64,000 nt of DNA from Zantedeschia hybrid cultivar (GCA_030544215.1 JARZZO010000009.1:47921129-47985128), one strand, 5' to 3'. Positions 33,374-46,290 are shown, numbered from the stretch's first letter. The notes: generated by a model from the letters alone, not told the origin. Numbers and translations are program-made.

Positions 33374-35330
33374 CTATAGCAAAAATATCTCACCACTCCT
33401 TAAAAAATAAAAAAAGGAGTATTTAAAAGCATGCTTTCTGCACAAAATAGAGGCCCATTCTATAACTGACTGCCCAACAAAAGAAGCAACCCTCTCTGGA
33501 TCCAATGCTTCTCTATGGATCCTTCTATTCCTTTCACCCCATGCAGCCCATAATGTGACGTGAAGCACCAGCCACCACAACATGGTATCATCCTTAAGCA
33601 CCTTGCGCTGAAACCATGTGATGAGGAGCTCCTCCACTATATGAACATACCACATCTGCTGCCCTACTCTAGCAAGCATCAGCTCCCTCACTTCGACAGT
33701 GAACGAGCAAGCAGCAAACAGATGATCAGCTGACTCATCCATATTACCACATGGGCAGCAGGTGGTAGGAACATCTCCCATATACCAAGCCAATCTATCA
33801 GCAGTAGTTAGTCTACCAAGGGATATCCTCCAGGTAAGCACCTGCACCTTTAGAGGACTCTTAGTGGACCAGATACACCTTGTGAAGCAATGACTGAGTA
33901 AGTTGAACTGATGAAAAACATACCCGAAGCCTGCCATCCACGTCCATCTATCCCATTTTGCAGGATCCACACTGACATCTTGAAGAAGAACAAGTAACTC
34001 ACAAAAATCCAGTCTCTTCATCCGGAAGAGGTCTTCTAAAACTAGGGAACCATCCTCACTCATCTTGTCCCGCATCAAATACTTGTGCCACCACTACTGA
34101 GGGATATGTTGAGAGAGCAAGAAGTCTAAGGAAAAAGGCTGCGAAGGGGAACACGACCACCCTACCGATCCTTCCAAAATAAACAAGACTGTCCATTCCC
34201 AACGATTTAGCCGACTTCCCACCTAAATGATATCAATGGAGTGTAGAATGCCCCTCCAAACATGAGAGACACCATGGGGAGAACTGGGTGACAAATCCCA
34301 CAATTTGGTGTTCCTGAAATATCTTTGCCTAATGATGTCCGGCCACAAGCCATCCTCTGAAGCTCTCAGCTTCCAAAGCCATTTAGACAGTAAAGCAAGA
34401 TTGGAAGCATGAATGCCCTTAAGACCAAGACCACCATTATCTTTGCTCCTACAAATCCTGCCCCAACTAATAGCATAGCCTCATTTCTTCACTTCCCCAC
34501 TACCATGCCAGAAAAACTGGCGATGGATAGAGTCCAACCTTGGGGCTAATGAACAAGGCACCCTGAAGCTGGACAAGAAGTATATAGGGAGGCTGTCAAA
34601 GATAGACTGACAAAGTACCATCATTCCATCATAAGATAATAATCTACCTTCCCAACCTGTAAGCCTAGACTGAAACCTTTGGACCGCCCTCTGCCAGTCT
34701 TTGCATGTCAATGCCCCAGGGGAAGCGGAAGTCCCAAATAAGTGATGGGAAACTCCCAACCTGACAGCCTAGAATCAAAGCTGCTCTCCTCCAAGCCTCT
34801 TGGCTTTTGCAAATCCCGATGAGACTACTCTTGTGAAAATTTACTCTCAATCTAGTAATCTCATCCGACCATTCTAGGATTAATCTGGCCATGAAAAGCT
34901 GCTCCTCATCCTCCCCAACGAAAAAAAGAATAGTGTCATCTGCATAATGGAGATGACTGATACGAGTCCCTTGACTGCAGACCTTAACACCTGTTAAGGT
35001 TCGAGCCATTGCTGCTCTATCCCACATTTTGATCAAAATGTGTGCCACCAGGACAAAAAGTAATGACGACAAGGGATCCTCCTGTCGAAGACCTCTCCCA
35101 TCGTGAAAGAAACCCGACGGCTCCCGATTAAGAAGACCACAAATGTAGTAGATGTTAGACAAACTCTGATCCAACCCATCCATCTGTCATGAAAACCTGT
35201 CTTCAATAATACCTGAAACAGACACTTCCAATTAACCCTGTCATAGGTCTTCTCAAAGTCAAGCTTGAGCACTAATCCTTCCTTCTTTTGATGCTTCATG
35301 CCAAAAATACACTCGTGGGGCATCAGAAAA
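33374..35330 (-). pseudogene. LINE (L1-type) ORF2 fragment, 5'-truncated
   Basis: From right to left: VLKLDFEKTYDRVNW (RT motif A region), a GLRQEDPLSSLLFVL block, the catalytic LHYADDTILF near 34,950, then RLTGWEGRLLSYDGMMVL. The last open segment (34,078-33,374) has the zinc-binding RT-associated domain SPLKVQVLTWRISLGRL with CCPCGNMDESADHLF. The reading changes frame at least three times and has stops near 34,100 and 34,481. The endonuclease and N-terminal RT are missing, which is usual for target-primed insertions that stop early. Confidence 0.88.
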
Positions 35331-35912
35331 TTGCTAGCTATAATCTATGAACTAGATTTTAAAAAATGAGCAGCATGACTGCTCAAAAGAATAAATACAA
35401 GTACGGATGAAAATGGAAAAAGATAACCTGAAATATCCGTTCTTATCTGTAGCTTATAGGACACATGTGGATATAAATTTAAGGATAAGGATGAGCATAT
35501 TATCCTTATCTTAAACAAAAGGAAAGAGCTATTTCTGTATCCTATAACCTGATTATCTGTCCTTTTGTATTTTATGGTATAATATCATAATACAACATAT
35601 CTATAAAAACATATTTTATATTTCATATTATAATATTATAATATAACATATTTATGAAAACATAAAATCTTTAAATTTTTTTGACAAATGCATAAGTTTA
35701 GGTAGACACTTTAATATATGCTTCTATATGGCATAGTGACTTTCATATTTTCTTTTACATATAGTTAGCAAACTTGTTAATTTATTTTCTTTGTAAGTTT
35801 GACTTCATTATTTCACATGACAAATTTGAAGTTAGAAATAACCGTATCGATGCTTATGTTATGATAATTGCATTTGATGCATATGGTGAAAAAATTATAA
35901 TTTAATTTTGTT
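35331..35912. other. AT-rich DNA between LINE and MITE
   Basis: Simple AT-rich sequence with short ATATT repeats near 35,570-35,650. No gene or element is recognised. Confidence 0.5.
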
Positions 35913-35920
35913 GTGTAAAC

Positions 35921-36285
35921 CAAGGTTTGCCGACTCAGGGATCCAGATTGGAGTGGGTTCGGCCAGATACGAGTCAGATCCGATTAGACTCTGTCGGACT
36001 CGGGCTGACTCGATCCAACTCGCATGACTGCCACGTGTCAAGCCAATGAGTTTGTCAAAAGTAAGGAGCTCAAGTTATATTTTAGAGAAATGTATCCTAT
36101 TAATTGATATAAAAAGTATAAATTTACTTATCAAATGAAAAAAACTTAATTTAAAGCAACCCATTATATATGTATGAGTCGGCACGATCCCGGTCCGACT
36201 CGACGCGTACCAACGGATCGGACTCGCCCATATACGAGTCGACTCGTACGAGTTGGCTTGATCCGGTATGATACAACAAACCATG
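35921..36285. mobile_element. hAT MITE, 365 bp
   Basis: The perfect 8-bp duplication GTGTAAAC lies at 35,913-35,920 and 36,286-36,293. The ends CAAGGTTTGCCGACTC and ...ACAACAAACCATG are imperfect inverted repeats. The interior has GACTCG/CGAGTC words near both ends and an AT-rich middle without a gene. The first seven bases equal those of the 4.1-kb hAT copies, so a related transposase may have moved it (inference). Confidence 0.9.
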
Positions 36286-36293
36286 GTGTAAAC

Positions 36294-36600
36294 AGGTGTA
36301 GAGCTATATGCTGTCCAATAATTTAACTTTTATGCATCCATTTCCATTTTTTGGATAGGGATGTGGTATGCAAGCATAAGGATAAGGTTAATGATATACT
36401 TTTTATTTTAAAGCTATTATCATCACCATTAAGTAACCTTTTTCATCCTTGCACACAAGTTTAAAATGAGAAAAAAGAAGAGTGCAAAGCATCGCTCCTA
36501 ATGGATGAGATTGAATGGAAGGGAGAATTGGAGAATAAATACATGCTTAAAGTTTTAAAAAAAATGAAGTGACTACGATACTTGTTAGCAATTCTTTGTT
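36294..36600. other. Unclassified DNA left of the LINE remnant
   Basis: AT-rich and non-coding; nothing recognised. Confidence 0.4.
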
Positions 36601-38060
36601 TGCCACCGTGGTACACCACTCAACAGCAAAAAATCTGGCCAGAAGGCTGAAGAGTTGGGCAATCTAGCAGATAACTTGAAGAAGGATCAATTGCGGTGAA
36701 GGGAAGTTATACTGGATGACATTCATAAAATGGAACTTATTGAAGATGAACAGCAACCTCAATCAAGAAGATGTAAAGCAGAAAACTGTGTTGAAAGCTC
36801 AGTGGCCGAATTCATTCTAAAGGAAGTGACTAGATGGAAGCAGAGAGCAAGAGTTCGCACTTCTCAAGAAGGTGATCTGAATAATAATTTCTTTTATAAG
36901 GTAGCAAATGGGAGGAGACATTATTGTCTTTCTATAGCAACCTGTTCAGTTCAGAAAAGTGGTGCTATGCCAGCTGGATGCACCCCGAACCTTTGAAATT
37001 GTCTGATAAAGTGGTAGCTCTGTGGCAGAAGGTGGTGTTGGAGGATGAGGTTAGCACTGCAGTTTTCTCTCTTTCCAGCGAGAAGGCCCCAGGTCGTGAT
37101 GGATTTCATATTTTAAGATTTTTGTCCTATAGTTATCCTTAATAGGTTATGTAGGTAATTGCCAAAGTTTTGGGCTTCAAGATTTTTTTGGGCAGGAGGG
37201 GGGAGTACTAGATGACATTATAGGGAGAAAATCAATGTGCTTTCCTTCATTGTAACTGTAGATAACTTAAAGATGCTTTCCTATTGGCGGATGAAATATT
37301 CTTTTCCTTGGAAGAAAGGCAGAAGATAGGTTTGGCTTGTAAGTTGGATTTTGGTAAAGGTTATCAGAGGATTGCATGTCATTATTTATGCATTTCACAA
37401 GTCTTCATAATTTCCCAGAGCAGACCATGGCTCCTTTGAGGAATTGTATTTCTCGTAAGCCAAATTGTTAGTTTTTCTTGATGGTAATATACATGGATTC
37501 TTTCAGAGTTTGCAGGGATCGACCCAAGGTAACCTTTTGCGACCCTGTTACTATTTGATATAGTGGGTGTACAGTTGTTGAAATCCCCTTGGAAGATTTC
37601 CCATATGCAATATGTGGATGGCACACCACTTTTCATGGAGGGAGGCTCAGATCAGCTGGAAGTTAGTTTTCTTATTAAAATATTTCAAATGCAGTTAAGG
37701 TCTGAGGATTAACTTTGCTAAGAGCTCCATTATTGTCATTATCATGGACAATGAGCTTGTTAAGCAATGTGTAGGGATCATAGGATGCAAGGTGGAGAAA
37801 TTTCCCATTGAGTATTTGGAACTGCCTTTACACTACTGACGGACCAGAGTTGCAGATTGGGTCATACCTTTGAAGATGGAAAAAAGACTAGCATTGTGGA
37901 ATGCCAATACTGTGTCTTGTGGTGGTCGATGTCTTGTGGTGGTTGGACCTCAAGTGGAGATGGACAGTTATTTTAATTTATTGCTTTAAATGGAGCAATG
38001 CCATTATTTGACTTTCCCTTTATGACGGTAGATTCCCTTCAAGGTGGAGATTGGGGAAAT
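36600..38060 (+). pseudogene. Second LINE ORF2 remnant, heavily decayed
   Basis: The frame 36,730-36,920 reads RWKQRARVRTSQEGD, then FFYKVANGRR, the linker before LINE RT. Near 37,080 EKAPGRDGF marks the start of RT. Further on are LACKLDFGKGYQR, a QYVDGTPLFM segment near 37,610 in place of the catalytic YADD, and a LALWNA...SCGGRCLVVV stretch near 37,900. Stops and frame changes are frequent. Its sense is opposite to the LINE at 33.4-35.3 kb, so it is a separate insertion. Confidence 0.8.
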
Positions 38061-38608
38061 TTTGTAGTAATCAAGTCATTACACATTAACCCACATACGA
38101 CCATGGAGGTTAGGTCAGGGCTCCAGGTAGCTATTTGCCTCCTACAAATTGTGGAGATTATGGTTTGGCCTCGGACTCTATTTCTAACCTTGGGACAATG
38201 AGTATAGTGTCACTGATGTGTAATGCATGGTTAGGTTTTGGATACTGTCATTCTGCAGGCTACCTCTCTAATTCTTTACTTACCTGCCTTTTGGGATGAC
38301 CAACATTCTGTTGCTGATGGGCAAGCATTTGTTAGAGCTTGCTAGCTAGCAACTTCAATGAAGTGATTGCAACGTGACTAGTACGACGATGACATTATCA
38401 CTTATAGGTAGAATTTAGACTCAGCTACTTGTGAATTAGAAATAGGCCAGCTACGAGGAATGAATGTTGGGTTGCATAAAAAGCAAAACTGGTCTTTGGT
38501 GAGACTAGAGGTGGTCTAAAAGAACACAATCCATTGAAAATGAGGATCATATAAAAGTGAATTAAGTGTCATATCAAATGTAATAAAGAAAATGAATTCT
38601 AAACTTAC
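38061..38608. other. DNA between the LINE remnant and the kinase gene
   Basis: No repeat is recognised. On the minus strand a possible last kinase exon starts after TTCTTTTAG near 38,515 and reads about 37 codons to a TAA near 38,409. This is a guess from splice sites alone. Confidence 0.3.
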
Positions 38609-41600
38609 GTTTTCTTTCTTTTTAATTCTAACAACAGACTTGATAAAACGATATGCCTTGTATAACTTTGATGGCCTATGAACTTCCAACTTGCTCAACC
38701 TTTCAACCACGCTGTGCATCTTAGGCTGATCTGGATCTCGTTGCAGGCACTCTTTTGCTAAGGATATGACATCCTCTTTGTCCCTCTTGTTGCACCCTCT
38801 TCCTCGAAGGTCCTTGCTCATTTTGATCTTTTTCTGAAGAACTTCTTGTGCAGGCCTCTTCACTTTCTTTTTTGTGAGAAGTTCCACTAAAACCATTCCA
38901 AAAGCATTGATATCTGTTGATACGCTGCCATCTGCCACAAGGAGACTAGATCAAATCAAGAGAGATAACTTTTGTAAAGCTAATACAATTTCAAGCATCA
39001 TTAGTCTATGCAGGAGGTTAATATCATTCTTTTCTCTTAAAAAGCCGTTTATTATTCTTGTTAGAATCATATATGAAATTATACATTTCCTATAATAAAT
39101 TGGTCTTTATTGAAACATGTTTTTTGTTATACATTGTTTGTAAATTGAAATCTTAGCATGTCAGATTATAGTCGAAAATAAAGTTATTTGAATAAGAATT
39201 GAGTTATACAATATGGTTTGTGTAAATAGTTGATGATTTTACCACAAAGAATTAAAGGAATTGTCTATTTCTGGTTGGGCATAGAGGAGATAATAGGATT
39301 AGTTGTACAAAACACTAATAGCTCAAGTTATGTTTATAGGTCTTTTAAAGTGTTGCTGCACATGTTCCATCGCTCCTTTTGATGCCATGGGGTCACTAGT
39401 GAAGCATCAATGAAATATGATCAAAATATCTATGAAAAATTGGAATTAAAAGTGGTAAAGGCTTGAGAATGTTCGATTGTAGAGTTTGCAGCGTATGGAT
39501 GGAAAAAATGTGTACTAGAAGTTGAAAACTTGTATTTAGTTCAATCGTGTTTACTATAAAGATGTTTTGTATAGTCAAACTAGATGGGGAGCTTATACAA
39601 ATTGTTATGTGAAAATAGTATAAGATGAATCACAATCATTACTGTTTTTATGAGATAAAGGTGAAGTTGATTTAGTTTTTTATTTCTTATTTTATGTTTA
39701 GTATTTATGTGTCGGCCAATGTTGATTTTGACCAAGAAATGAAAAAAACTAATAGATATCATAACTGGAGAGGTCAAACAAGTTTTGACTAAGAAATTAA
39801 AAAAAATAACAGGTATCACAACTGAAGAAATAAAGATAAACTAATATTGTGAGAATCTTAGTTTTTTTAGAATCCCAAGTTGAAAGGTCTTTATTCTATC
39901 ATTTGCTAATGATTTACATTGAATTTTCATTCAAAGTATTATTGAGAATGATGTTCGAAAGATTGACTTGTTTAGATCCCAAGTCATTTCCTACTTTTGA
40001 TGAAGATATGAAGTGAAAAGAGATGCAATTTCTTTTGATTAGAGAAAATGTTGTTGAAAGAGAAGGATTTTAGAAAATTAGTTGTGTAAAGGGAAGAAAA
40101 TGGTCTATTGGAATTGCAAGGTTGAACACATTAGAGTATTTGTACTACAATATGCAGTACAAAAAAGTACCAATTTTATCTTTTTTTATGTATAGTGCTG
40201 AAAAAAATCTGAAGAGTATTACTAGTGTGGTGGGAAGGTTTTCCTCGTAAATCTATGAGATGAAGTTCTTATTCTATTCACTTATTCATCAATAGTTGTA
40301 CTGTACCAAATTTTCTTCCTTCTGTCTTTATCAATATTTTTTTTTGATTTAATTAAAAGTAAGCTCCCAAAAAATAGATATTTACAAAAATCTTTGTAAT
40401 TCAAATATTTATGAATAAGTCTGCACAGTCTGCTGTAAGGTTCCTAAGTGTTACAAAAAAGTCCTCGAGAGTGGCACCAAAAAGGTGCTCAAAATGGCTT
40501 TTTTGTAAGAAAGTTGAGATTGCAGGGGTTTAATTGTAAATAGTGGGATTATGAGGAGTTATTTGTAATATCAAAGGTTTTGAAGGGTTAAGAAATGAAA
40601 AGTCCTATTTTTTTTTAATATCTAAAGTACCCTTTAATACTTGTTCTCTACTTGCATGAGCCTAAACTATTGCCCCTTGTTAGTTGGTCTATAGTTGCAT
40701 GAGTTTAAATTATGACCGGAATACTTTATACCCATTGACTAGTTTTGTAGAGATTTTGATATGGATTTTGTGCTGGTTAATATTACAGTGATTAGGTAGA
40801 TTGCATGTTATGTAGACAGTTAGCATTAACGAGTGCAATCGGTTGAAATGCATTCGTAAATATAGATATCCTTTCATTAGGTCTAATCAATGTTAAATAG
40901 TTGACTTAAGTTGGATGATGATTAATAAAATAGGAGTTAGTTTGTCAACTTACCCTTGGAAGTATTGTATGGATAAGTCCCACTAAAAGGTCCACCTTCG
41001 CTTAACCTTTTTGCGCAGCCAAAATCAGTTAGTTTGACATTGAAATCCTGTTTAGTAAAAGGGAGATCATCTAAATCAAAGTATTTACAAAAAAGATAGT
41101 AGTTCTTCAAAAAAAATGAGTAAATGAGGAATAAATACCTCATCGAAAAGTAAATTCTCCGGTTTTATATCTTGCACAACAATAGGATCTTGTTGATTGT
41201 GCAAGAACTCAAGAGCACGAGCTACTCCAATTGCTGTTTCTAAAGTTTGATACCAATTCAGTCCTGCATTATTGATTAATATAAGTTTCTTTGATAGGTA
41301 AATGAGCATCCAAAAAAATAAACTATAGTATGAAATTGACCTTTGAGTACATCACAGAGTGTCATGTTTGCCATGTACTCATAGACTAAATAGCGATGAT
41401 TTGTATCCACTGAATATCCAACTAAGCTTATGATGTTGTTATGTTTACATATAGGTAAAAGTTGTATTTCCATCTGTAAATAACAATGACATAAATATGT
41501 ATCAAATATGTGTATATGAGGAAACTTAAACATTTTATCCAAAAAATTGAATGTTTAAGCTTACATTCCATTCGTGAAGGCATCTTTCTGGACGATTTTG

Positions 41601-41948
41601 ACTTCTTTTTACTGCGATTGTACGCGTCGGCAATTCATATGCATTTGGTGCTTCAATCCTCCCAAAATATACCTGTCCAAAATTGCCTTCACCAAGAAAA
41701 TTTTGTTCATCAAAGTTGTTTGTATAATGGTGAAGATCCTCAGCTGAAAATGCCACTGAAACAATAAAGTGGCAATTCAATTAATCTTCATAACAAGAAA
41801 CTTGGGAAAAAATGCAAATACACTGAATGTTGACATATTATGAAACTTCAAGTTGATGATAAATGTTTAAAGATTGAACCTGGTTCCTCGTAAAATTGTA
41901 AACTTTCTCCTGAAGATTGTCCATGCTCGAAGTTAGTTGTTCTTGTTC
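38609..41948 (-). CDS. Receptor-like or cytoplasmic protein kinase, partial gene of at least six exons
   Basis: Exons, right to left: 41,880-41,948, 41,565-41,755, 41,341-41,473, 41,139-41,263, 40,954-41,047 and 38,609-38,931. All have GT...AG borders and consistent phases, giving about 311 open codons. Kinase motifs seen are LGEGNFGQVYFG (ATP loop), TIAVKRS (Lys), EWNMEIQLL (helix C Glu), VVQDIKPENLLFDE in place of HRD (Asp kept) and VKLTDFGCAKRL (DFG). The activation segment is short, without APE (GTYPYNTSKDGS), and the subdomain XI Arg appears as Gln (DPDQPKM). The intron before the last exon is about 2 kb. The first exons and the end are not found. It could be a working atypical kinase or a young pseudogene. 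Related proteins phosphorylate Ser/Thr in signalling. Confidence 0.7.
38932..40953 (-). other. Large AT-rich intron of the kinase gene
   Basis: The donor GTAAGT at 40,953 and the acceptor GTGGCAG at 38,932 frame about 2.0 kb of AT-rich DNA with no recognised element or gene. Confidence 0.55.
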
Positions 41949-42409
41949 CTGTATTTTCATGTATAGTATGAGCCTATATATGAGTTTTACAATGTATAGG
42001 TAAAAGAAAAATTTGATTTTGTTGTAGACAACAAAATTAAATAACAATAGAAAAAGCAGTAACTAATCACATTCTATTGTATGAAGTAAGAAGGTGGTGT
42101 CTTTGAAATTCCATCTATGAAAGAAAAATATGGACAATTAGATGAATATCTCTTTCCCCTACAACACACCCCTCTTACACACCCTCATTCCTACAAAAAA
42201 TTAAAACGAATGATGCATTTGTCTTCCCTTCTCCAATCCTACTTGCCTTCTGGATTCCAGTTAGTGGTTGTTGCACGGCAGGTGGTTGTTATCCTCTGGC
42301 TATTTTTTCTTGATATTGGTTCTTCACCTGTATTGTCATGGATTTTGCTAATTGATTCTTCAGGAAGTTCAGAAGAAGGAATTAAATGATGTTCTTACAT
42401 CTCTTTTAA

Positions 42410-43382
42410 AAAAGGGATGACAGTTCATCATGGAAATTTGTTGGCATGATACCACTATTTGATCCTTTGCGGCATGATAGTGTTGAAATTGTCCGCCAGT
42501 TTCATAATATTGGTATGCGCTTGAAGATGGTTACTGTTAGTACTTTTTTCTCCCTGTGAGTGAAATGCTGGTTTTTGTTTCTCCTTTTAGTTGCTTTCAT
42601 TTGAATCTTACTTTCAGGTGATCAATTATGTCATTTCTAAGGAGGTGGCATGAAGGCTTGGAATGGGAGCAAACATTTACCCAGCAAATCTATTATGTAA
42701 AAGAGACAGGGACCCTCCTCCAACTGTATTTTCTGGAGATCTACTTATTGAGAATTTTGATTGGTTTACGAAATTCTTGGAAGGTGTGCTTTCTCTTAAA
42801 CCCATTTTCACTGGAAATTTGGTCTACTTAATACAATAATTTATTTTTGAGTTGAACCAGGTGACAAATATGAAATTGTGAATATGTTACGTTGGAGGAA
42901 CCATATCTGTGGAGTGGTTGGAAAAGGAGCAGGTGAGGTGCTAGCTATGCAGTTCGTTAATTTTTCACTTACATTTCCGCATGCCAGTGAAGTCGCAAGA
43001 AGGCTTTCTGATGTTATCTTGGCCAAAGGCGAATAAGTTGTTTTGATGTCTGCTGTCTTATACGAGTAGAACCATCTTCCAGAGGATGAAGAACTGCATG
43101 ACAGCTGCCATATCCAGCACTATATATGTTGTTCTTAGCTTTTTGCTTATTTATCTGATATGGAAATTCAACATCTCCCCACTTATGGTTTTATTAATTG
43201 TCATCCTAAATGATGTGACAACAATGACAATGTCAATGGATTGGTCGAAGCCATCTTCCATGCCAGATGCATGGGTTCTTAGAGAGATTTTTGGAACTAG
43301 TGTGCTATTAGGAGGTGGTCTGGCCTGGATAACAATTTCTTTCTTCGTGTTAATAAGGGAGAGACTCGGTTATGTTCGGTAA
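42410..43382 (+). pseudogene. Plasma-membrane proton ATPase fragment, broken
   Basis: The segment SSWKFVGMIPLFDPLRHDSV, then MRLKMVT and GDQL, equals the nucleotide/P-domain region of plant P3A H+-ATPases. DKYEIVNMLRWRNHICGVVG follows, where the family has the invariant TGDGVND; here it reads VVGKGAGEV, so the catalytic hinge is lost. The last open part (43,086-43,382) matches RMKN...IWKFNISPLMVLLIVILND and MDWSKPSSMPDAWVLREIF, the membrane segments after the P-domain. Stops near 42,640-42,840 and 43,034 break it. It covers about a quarter of the usual 950 residues. Introns may be partly kept (CTTTCAG before GTGATCAA near 42,620). Confidence 0.85.
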
Positions 43383-43399
43383 GCATTCTTCTGAATCGC

Positions 43400-44100
43400 A
43401 TGTGTTCATGCTAATGCATAAGAAATATCTCTTCAACTCTAACTATTGGACAACGATTGGGATTGCATACTCCTCTATTAGTTTATGTACTCTGCCTCTG
43501 TTGATCAATTAAAAGTTTGAGTATTAGTAATTTGACATTCAATAGAATATTGTCTCAGAATGATGCATGGCAATCATGCATTGCACACTTTGTTCAAAAT
43601 AATCCACAACATGTGTTACAAAGAATATTTTCACTATCATGTGTTTGAAGACAGTCACCTTTGGTGCATTCATTGTCTACTTAGGTACCTCTGAAGGTTC
43701 TGCTTCCCAAGAATCTTCTGTTTTATGCATTTAGATTTAAGATAGTTTTATTTATTATTATTATTTTGCTGAAATCTTGATTGCTTTATATTTTTACATA
43801 TTCACATATGAATTTAATGTCTCATTTATGTCTTAAATTACATATTTTTTTTTCCTCAAAGGTAATAGAAGCTTCTGTTTATCATCATGTGTGCACTTTT
43901 AGGGCTCATAAACAATGAGGTGGGACAATGATAATGCTTGATAGTTCATACTTCTGTTTATTACATACTTTTCTTTTAATCATTCTTTATAGTTATAATC
44001 TGTGACATTTATAGCAAAAAGTGAGTTAGTTGAACTTGTTGCAAATGTTTAATAATATACAAGTAAGGATAAAAGGAAAAGGCTGCTAGAGTGAGTCAAC
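43400..44100. other. AT-rich DNA right of the ATPase fragment
   Basis: No gene or element is recognised. Confidence 0.4.
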
Positions 44101-44104
44101 CACT

Positions 44105-44410
44105 TTACTGAATAGTCAGTCAAACTATGAGATAGGTGCCTCCTCCTCCTATGCTTTTCAAGGTATTGTTTTGTACCAAGACTTAAAAACCAGACTTCAG
44201 AAGTGGACCAATTCTAGCTGCTTCCTGTTCTAATTCTAGTTCCATGGCCAGTTTGGCCAAAGGTTGGTTGGTTCTGATCTGATTCAACCAGATTTTAGTA
44301 CCATGTTTCATACATTACTTTCTCAATAGGACTACACATACCAAGAATGTAGGGCTTTTTCCTGAAGGGTTCTCTTCTTCTTCTCATCTCTCTATTTTCA
44401 CCTGTTTTGC
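44105..44410 (+). repeat. Dispersed repeat copy 1 (with possible old hAT MITE)
   Basis: About 300 bp shared with 45,983-46,290. Within it, CAAGACTTAAAAACCAG and ...TTTTAGTACCATG look like imperfect inverted ends, flanked by TTTTGTAC and TTTCATAC (6 of 8 alike), suggesting an old hAT MITE copied together with its flanks. Confidence 0.65.
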
Positions 44411-45982
44411 CTCTCAATTCTAGACCATAAGTTCTAAAAAGATCCTAAGTATTAATGCACACACCATGTATAGTTCGGCTGTGCCACGGTATTTGTAGAG
44501 TGGTGTTACCTCCTTAACATTGAGTTGCAACTGGATGCATCCCATTGTATGGCATTCTAGTCCTTTTGGATATTTTACTCTCTTAACTTTGTTGTACAAC
44601 AAGCATCGACAATCTTTTATGAAACATCCTTGATGGATGGTCTGACCTGGCATCCTCCCATTGGATATATGACCTTCCCACTAGTTTTAGGCTAGCCCAA
44701 ACTTTATGGAAAATAAAGTTTCCCAACCACAAGAATTGTATCTTACGTTACACCTTGGTTATGAGTTAACTGTGCAAATAGGCCTTGTTTAGAAGTTACA
44801 TTTTGGAAAGATAAAAAGTTTATCTTAATTTTAAAGCAATAGGTTCTTTTAAGCAGTTATAATGTATACATATATTTGTTGGTTTTTATGGGAATGCTTT
44901 TGAATTCCGTGAAGATTGGCCTTCACCTCATGCACAGTCTAATAACAATGGAGATCTTTTCCGCACATTTCTTATCTTAGTTCCTTCTTTTGTTTTCATA
45001 GGTAGACAACTACTTTAGAAGTTAAGTGAGCTACAGTTATGCTTGATAATTGTTTACCTGGAGATGGACTTACATATATTCTCTCATTCTTCACAGGAAG
45101 TTTTTAAAGTCAGAAAATTGGTGCATGATAATAATGCAATGATGTCTACTCTATACCTACAAGTGAGCATTACAAGTCAGTCCATGATATTCATATCTCG
45201 AATTCGCAGCTGGTGTCCTGTGAACTGCCATGGACCTCTCTTGTTTGCTGCTTTTTTGGTTTCACAGCTGGTAAATTCTTAGCCTTGCATAATAGGATTA
45301 CTATGATGCTTGAGACTGTTTAAGATTTTTACTTGATCATATGGACATTTAGGGTTCCTGGTGTAGTTAGCTACTTTATATTGCCCTGTCATAGAGTTTT
45401 ATTTCAACATCTGCAGGCATGTAGCTGCTGGGATGCACTGAACATTTGGTGATTTGTTTCCTTCCAGTAAGCCATATTGGTAGAGCTCTCCAACATATTT
45501 AGTGATATTGTTGAGTCCTCTAACCTCAAATTTCTATGATGTTACTTGGAATTTCTTTGAATTGTTGGAAACTAGATTGCCAAGACATTGTCTCTAGGAT
45601 GTCAATTTCATGCTGAACTTCTGTGTAAATCAGAATTGCACTTGGGATTTTCCCTCTTATTCCCTTGTTGCACTATGCACCATCCATTGTTGTGCAGGAG
45701 AAGGCTCTTTAGCAGGCAATGAATCTTGCTCTCTAGTGGGTGATGAATCATATCCCCCCGTTTTAATGTTTGGGCATTTTTTTAAAGTAAAGGTTGGTCC
45801 GACTTAGATTGGGATTCACACCATGGAAATGTAAGGCCATAGTTTCAACTCTCAACTAATATAGAATTTCATTTTTATGTCTAAAATTGTTTTTTTTTTT
45901 CATTCTAGAATGCAAATTTCTATTTTCCTGTATTTTCTTATTTTTGATTTTTTTAGAGACTGGGGATAACTGTGGACAAGGT
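44411..45982. other. DNA between the two dispersed repeat copies
   Basis: About 1.6 kb of mixed AT-rich DNA. I see no gene, RNA or element; open frames are short. Confidence 0.4.
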
Positions 45983-46290
45983 TGGTCAGTCAAACTATGA
46001 CTTAGGTGCCCACTTCTCCTATGCTTTTCAAGGTATTGTTTTGTTCCAAAGACTTTAAAATCGGACTTTAGAAGTGGACCAGTTCTAGCTGGTTCATGTT
46101 CCAATTCTAGTTCTGTGACCAGTTTTGGCCAAAAGTCGGCCGGTTCTGATCTGGTTCAACCTGATTCTAATACCATGTTTTATACGTGACTTTCTCAATA
46201 GGACAACATATACCAAGAATGTAGCGCTTTTTCCTGAAGGGTTCTTTTCTTCTGCTCATCTCTCTATTTTCACCTGTTTCGCACCCTGTA
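45983..46290 (+). repeat. Dispersed repeat copy 2
   Basis: Same order of words as copy 1: GGTCAGTCAAACTATGA, ATGCTTTTCAAGGTATTG, GGTTCTGATCTGGTTCAACC, ACCAAGAATGTAGCGCTTTT and CTCTATTTTCACCTGTTT. Direct orientation, 1.88 kb apart. Confidence 0.8.
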
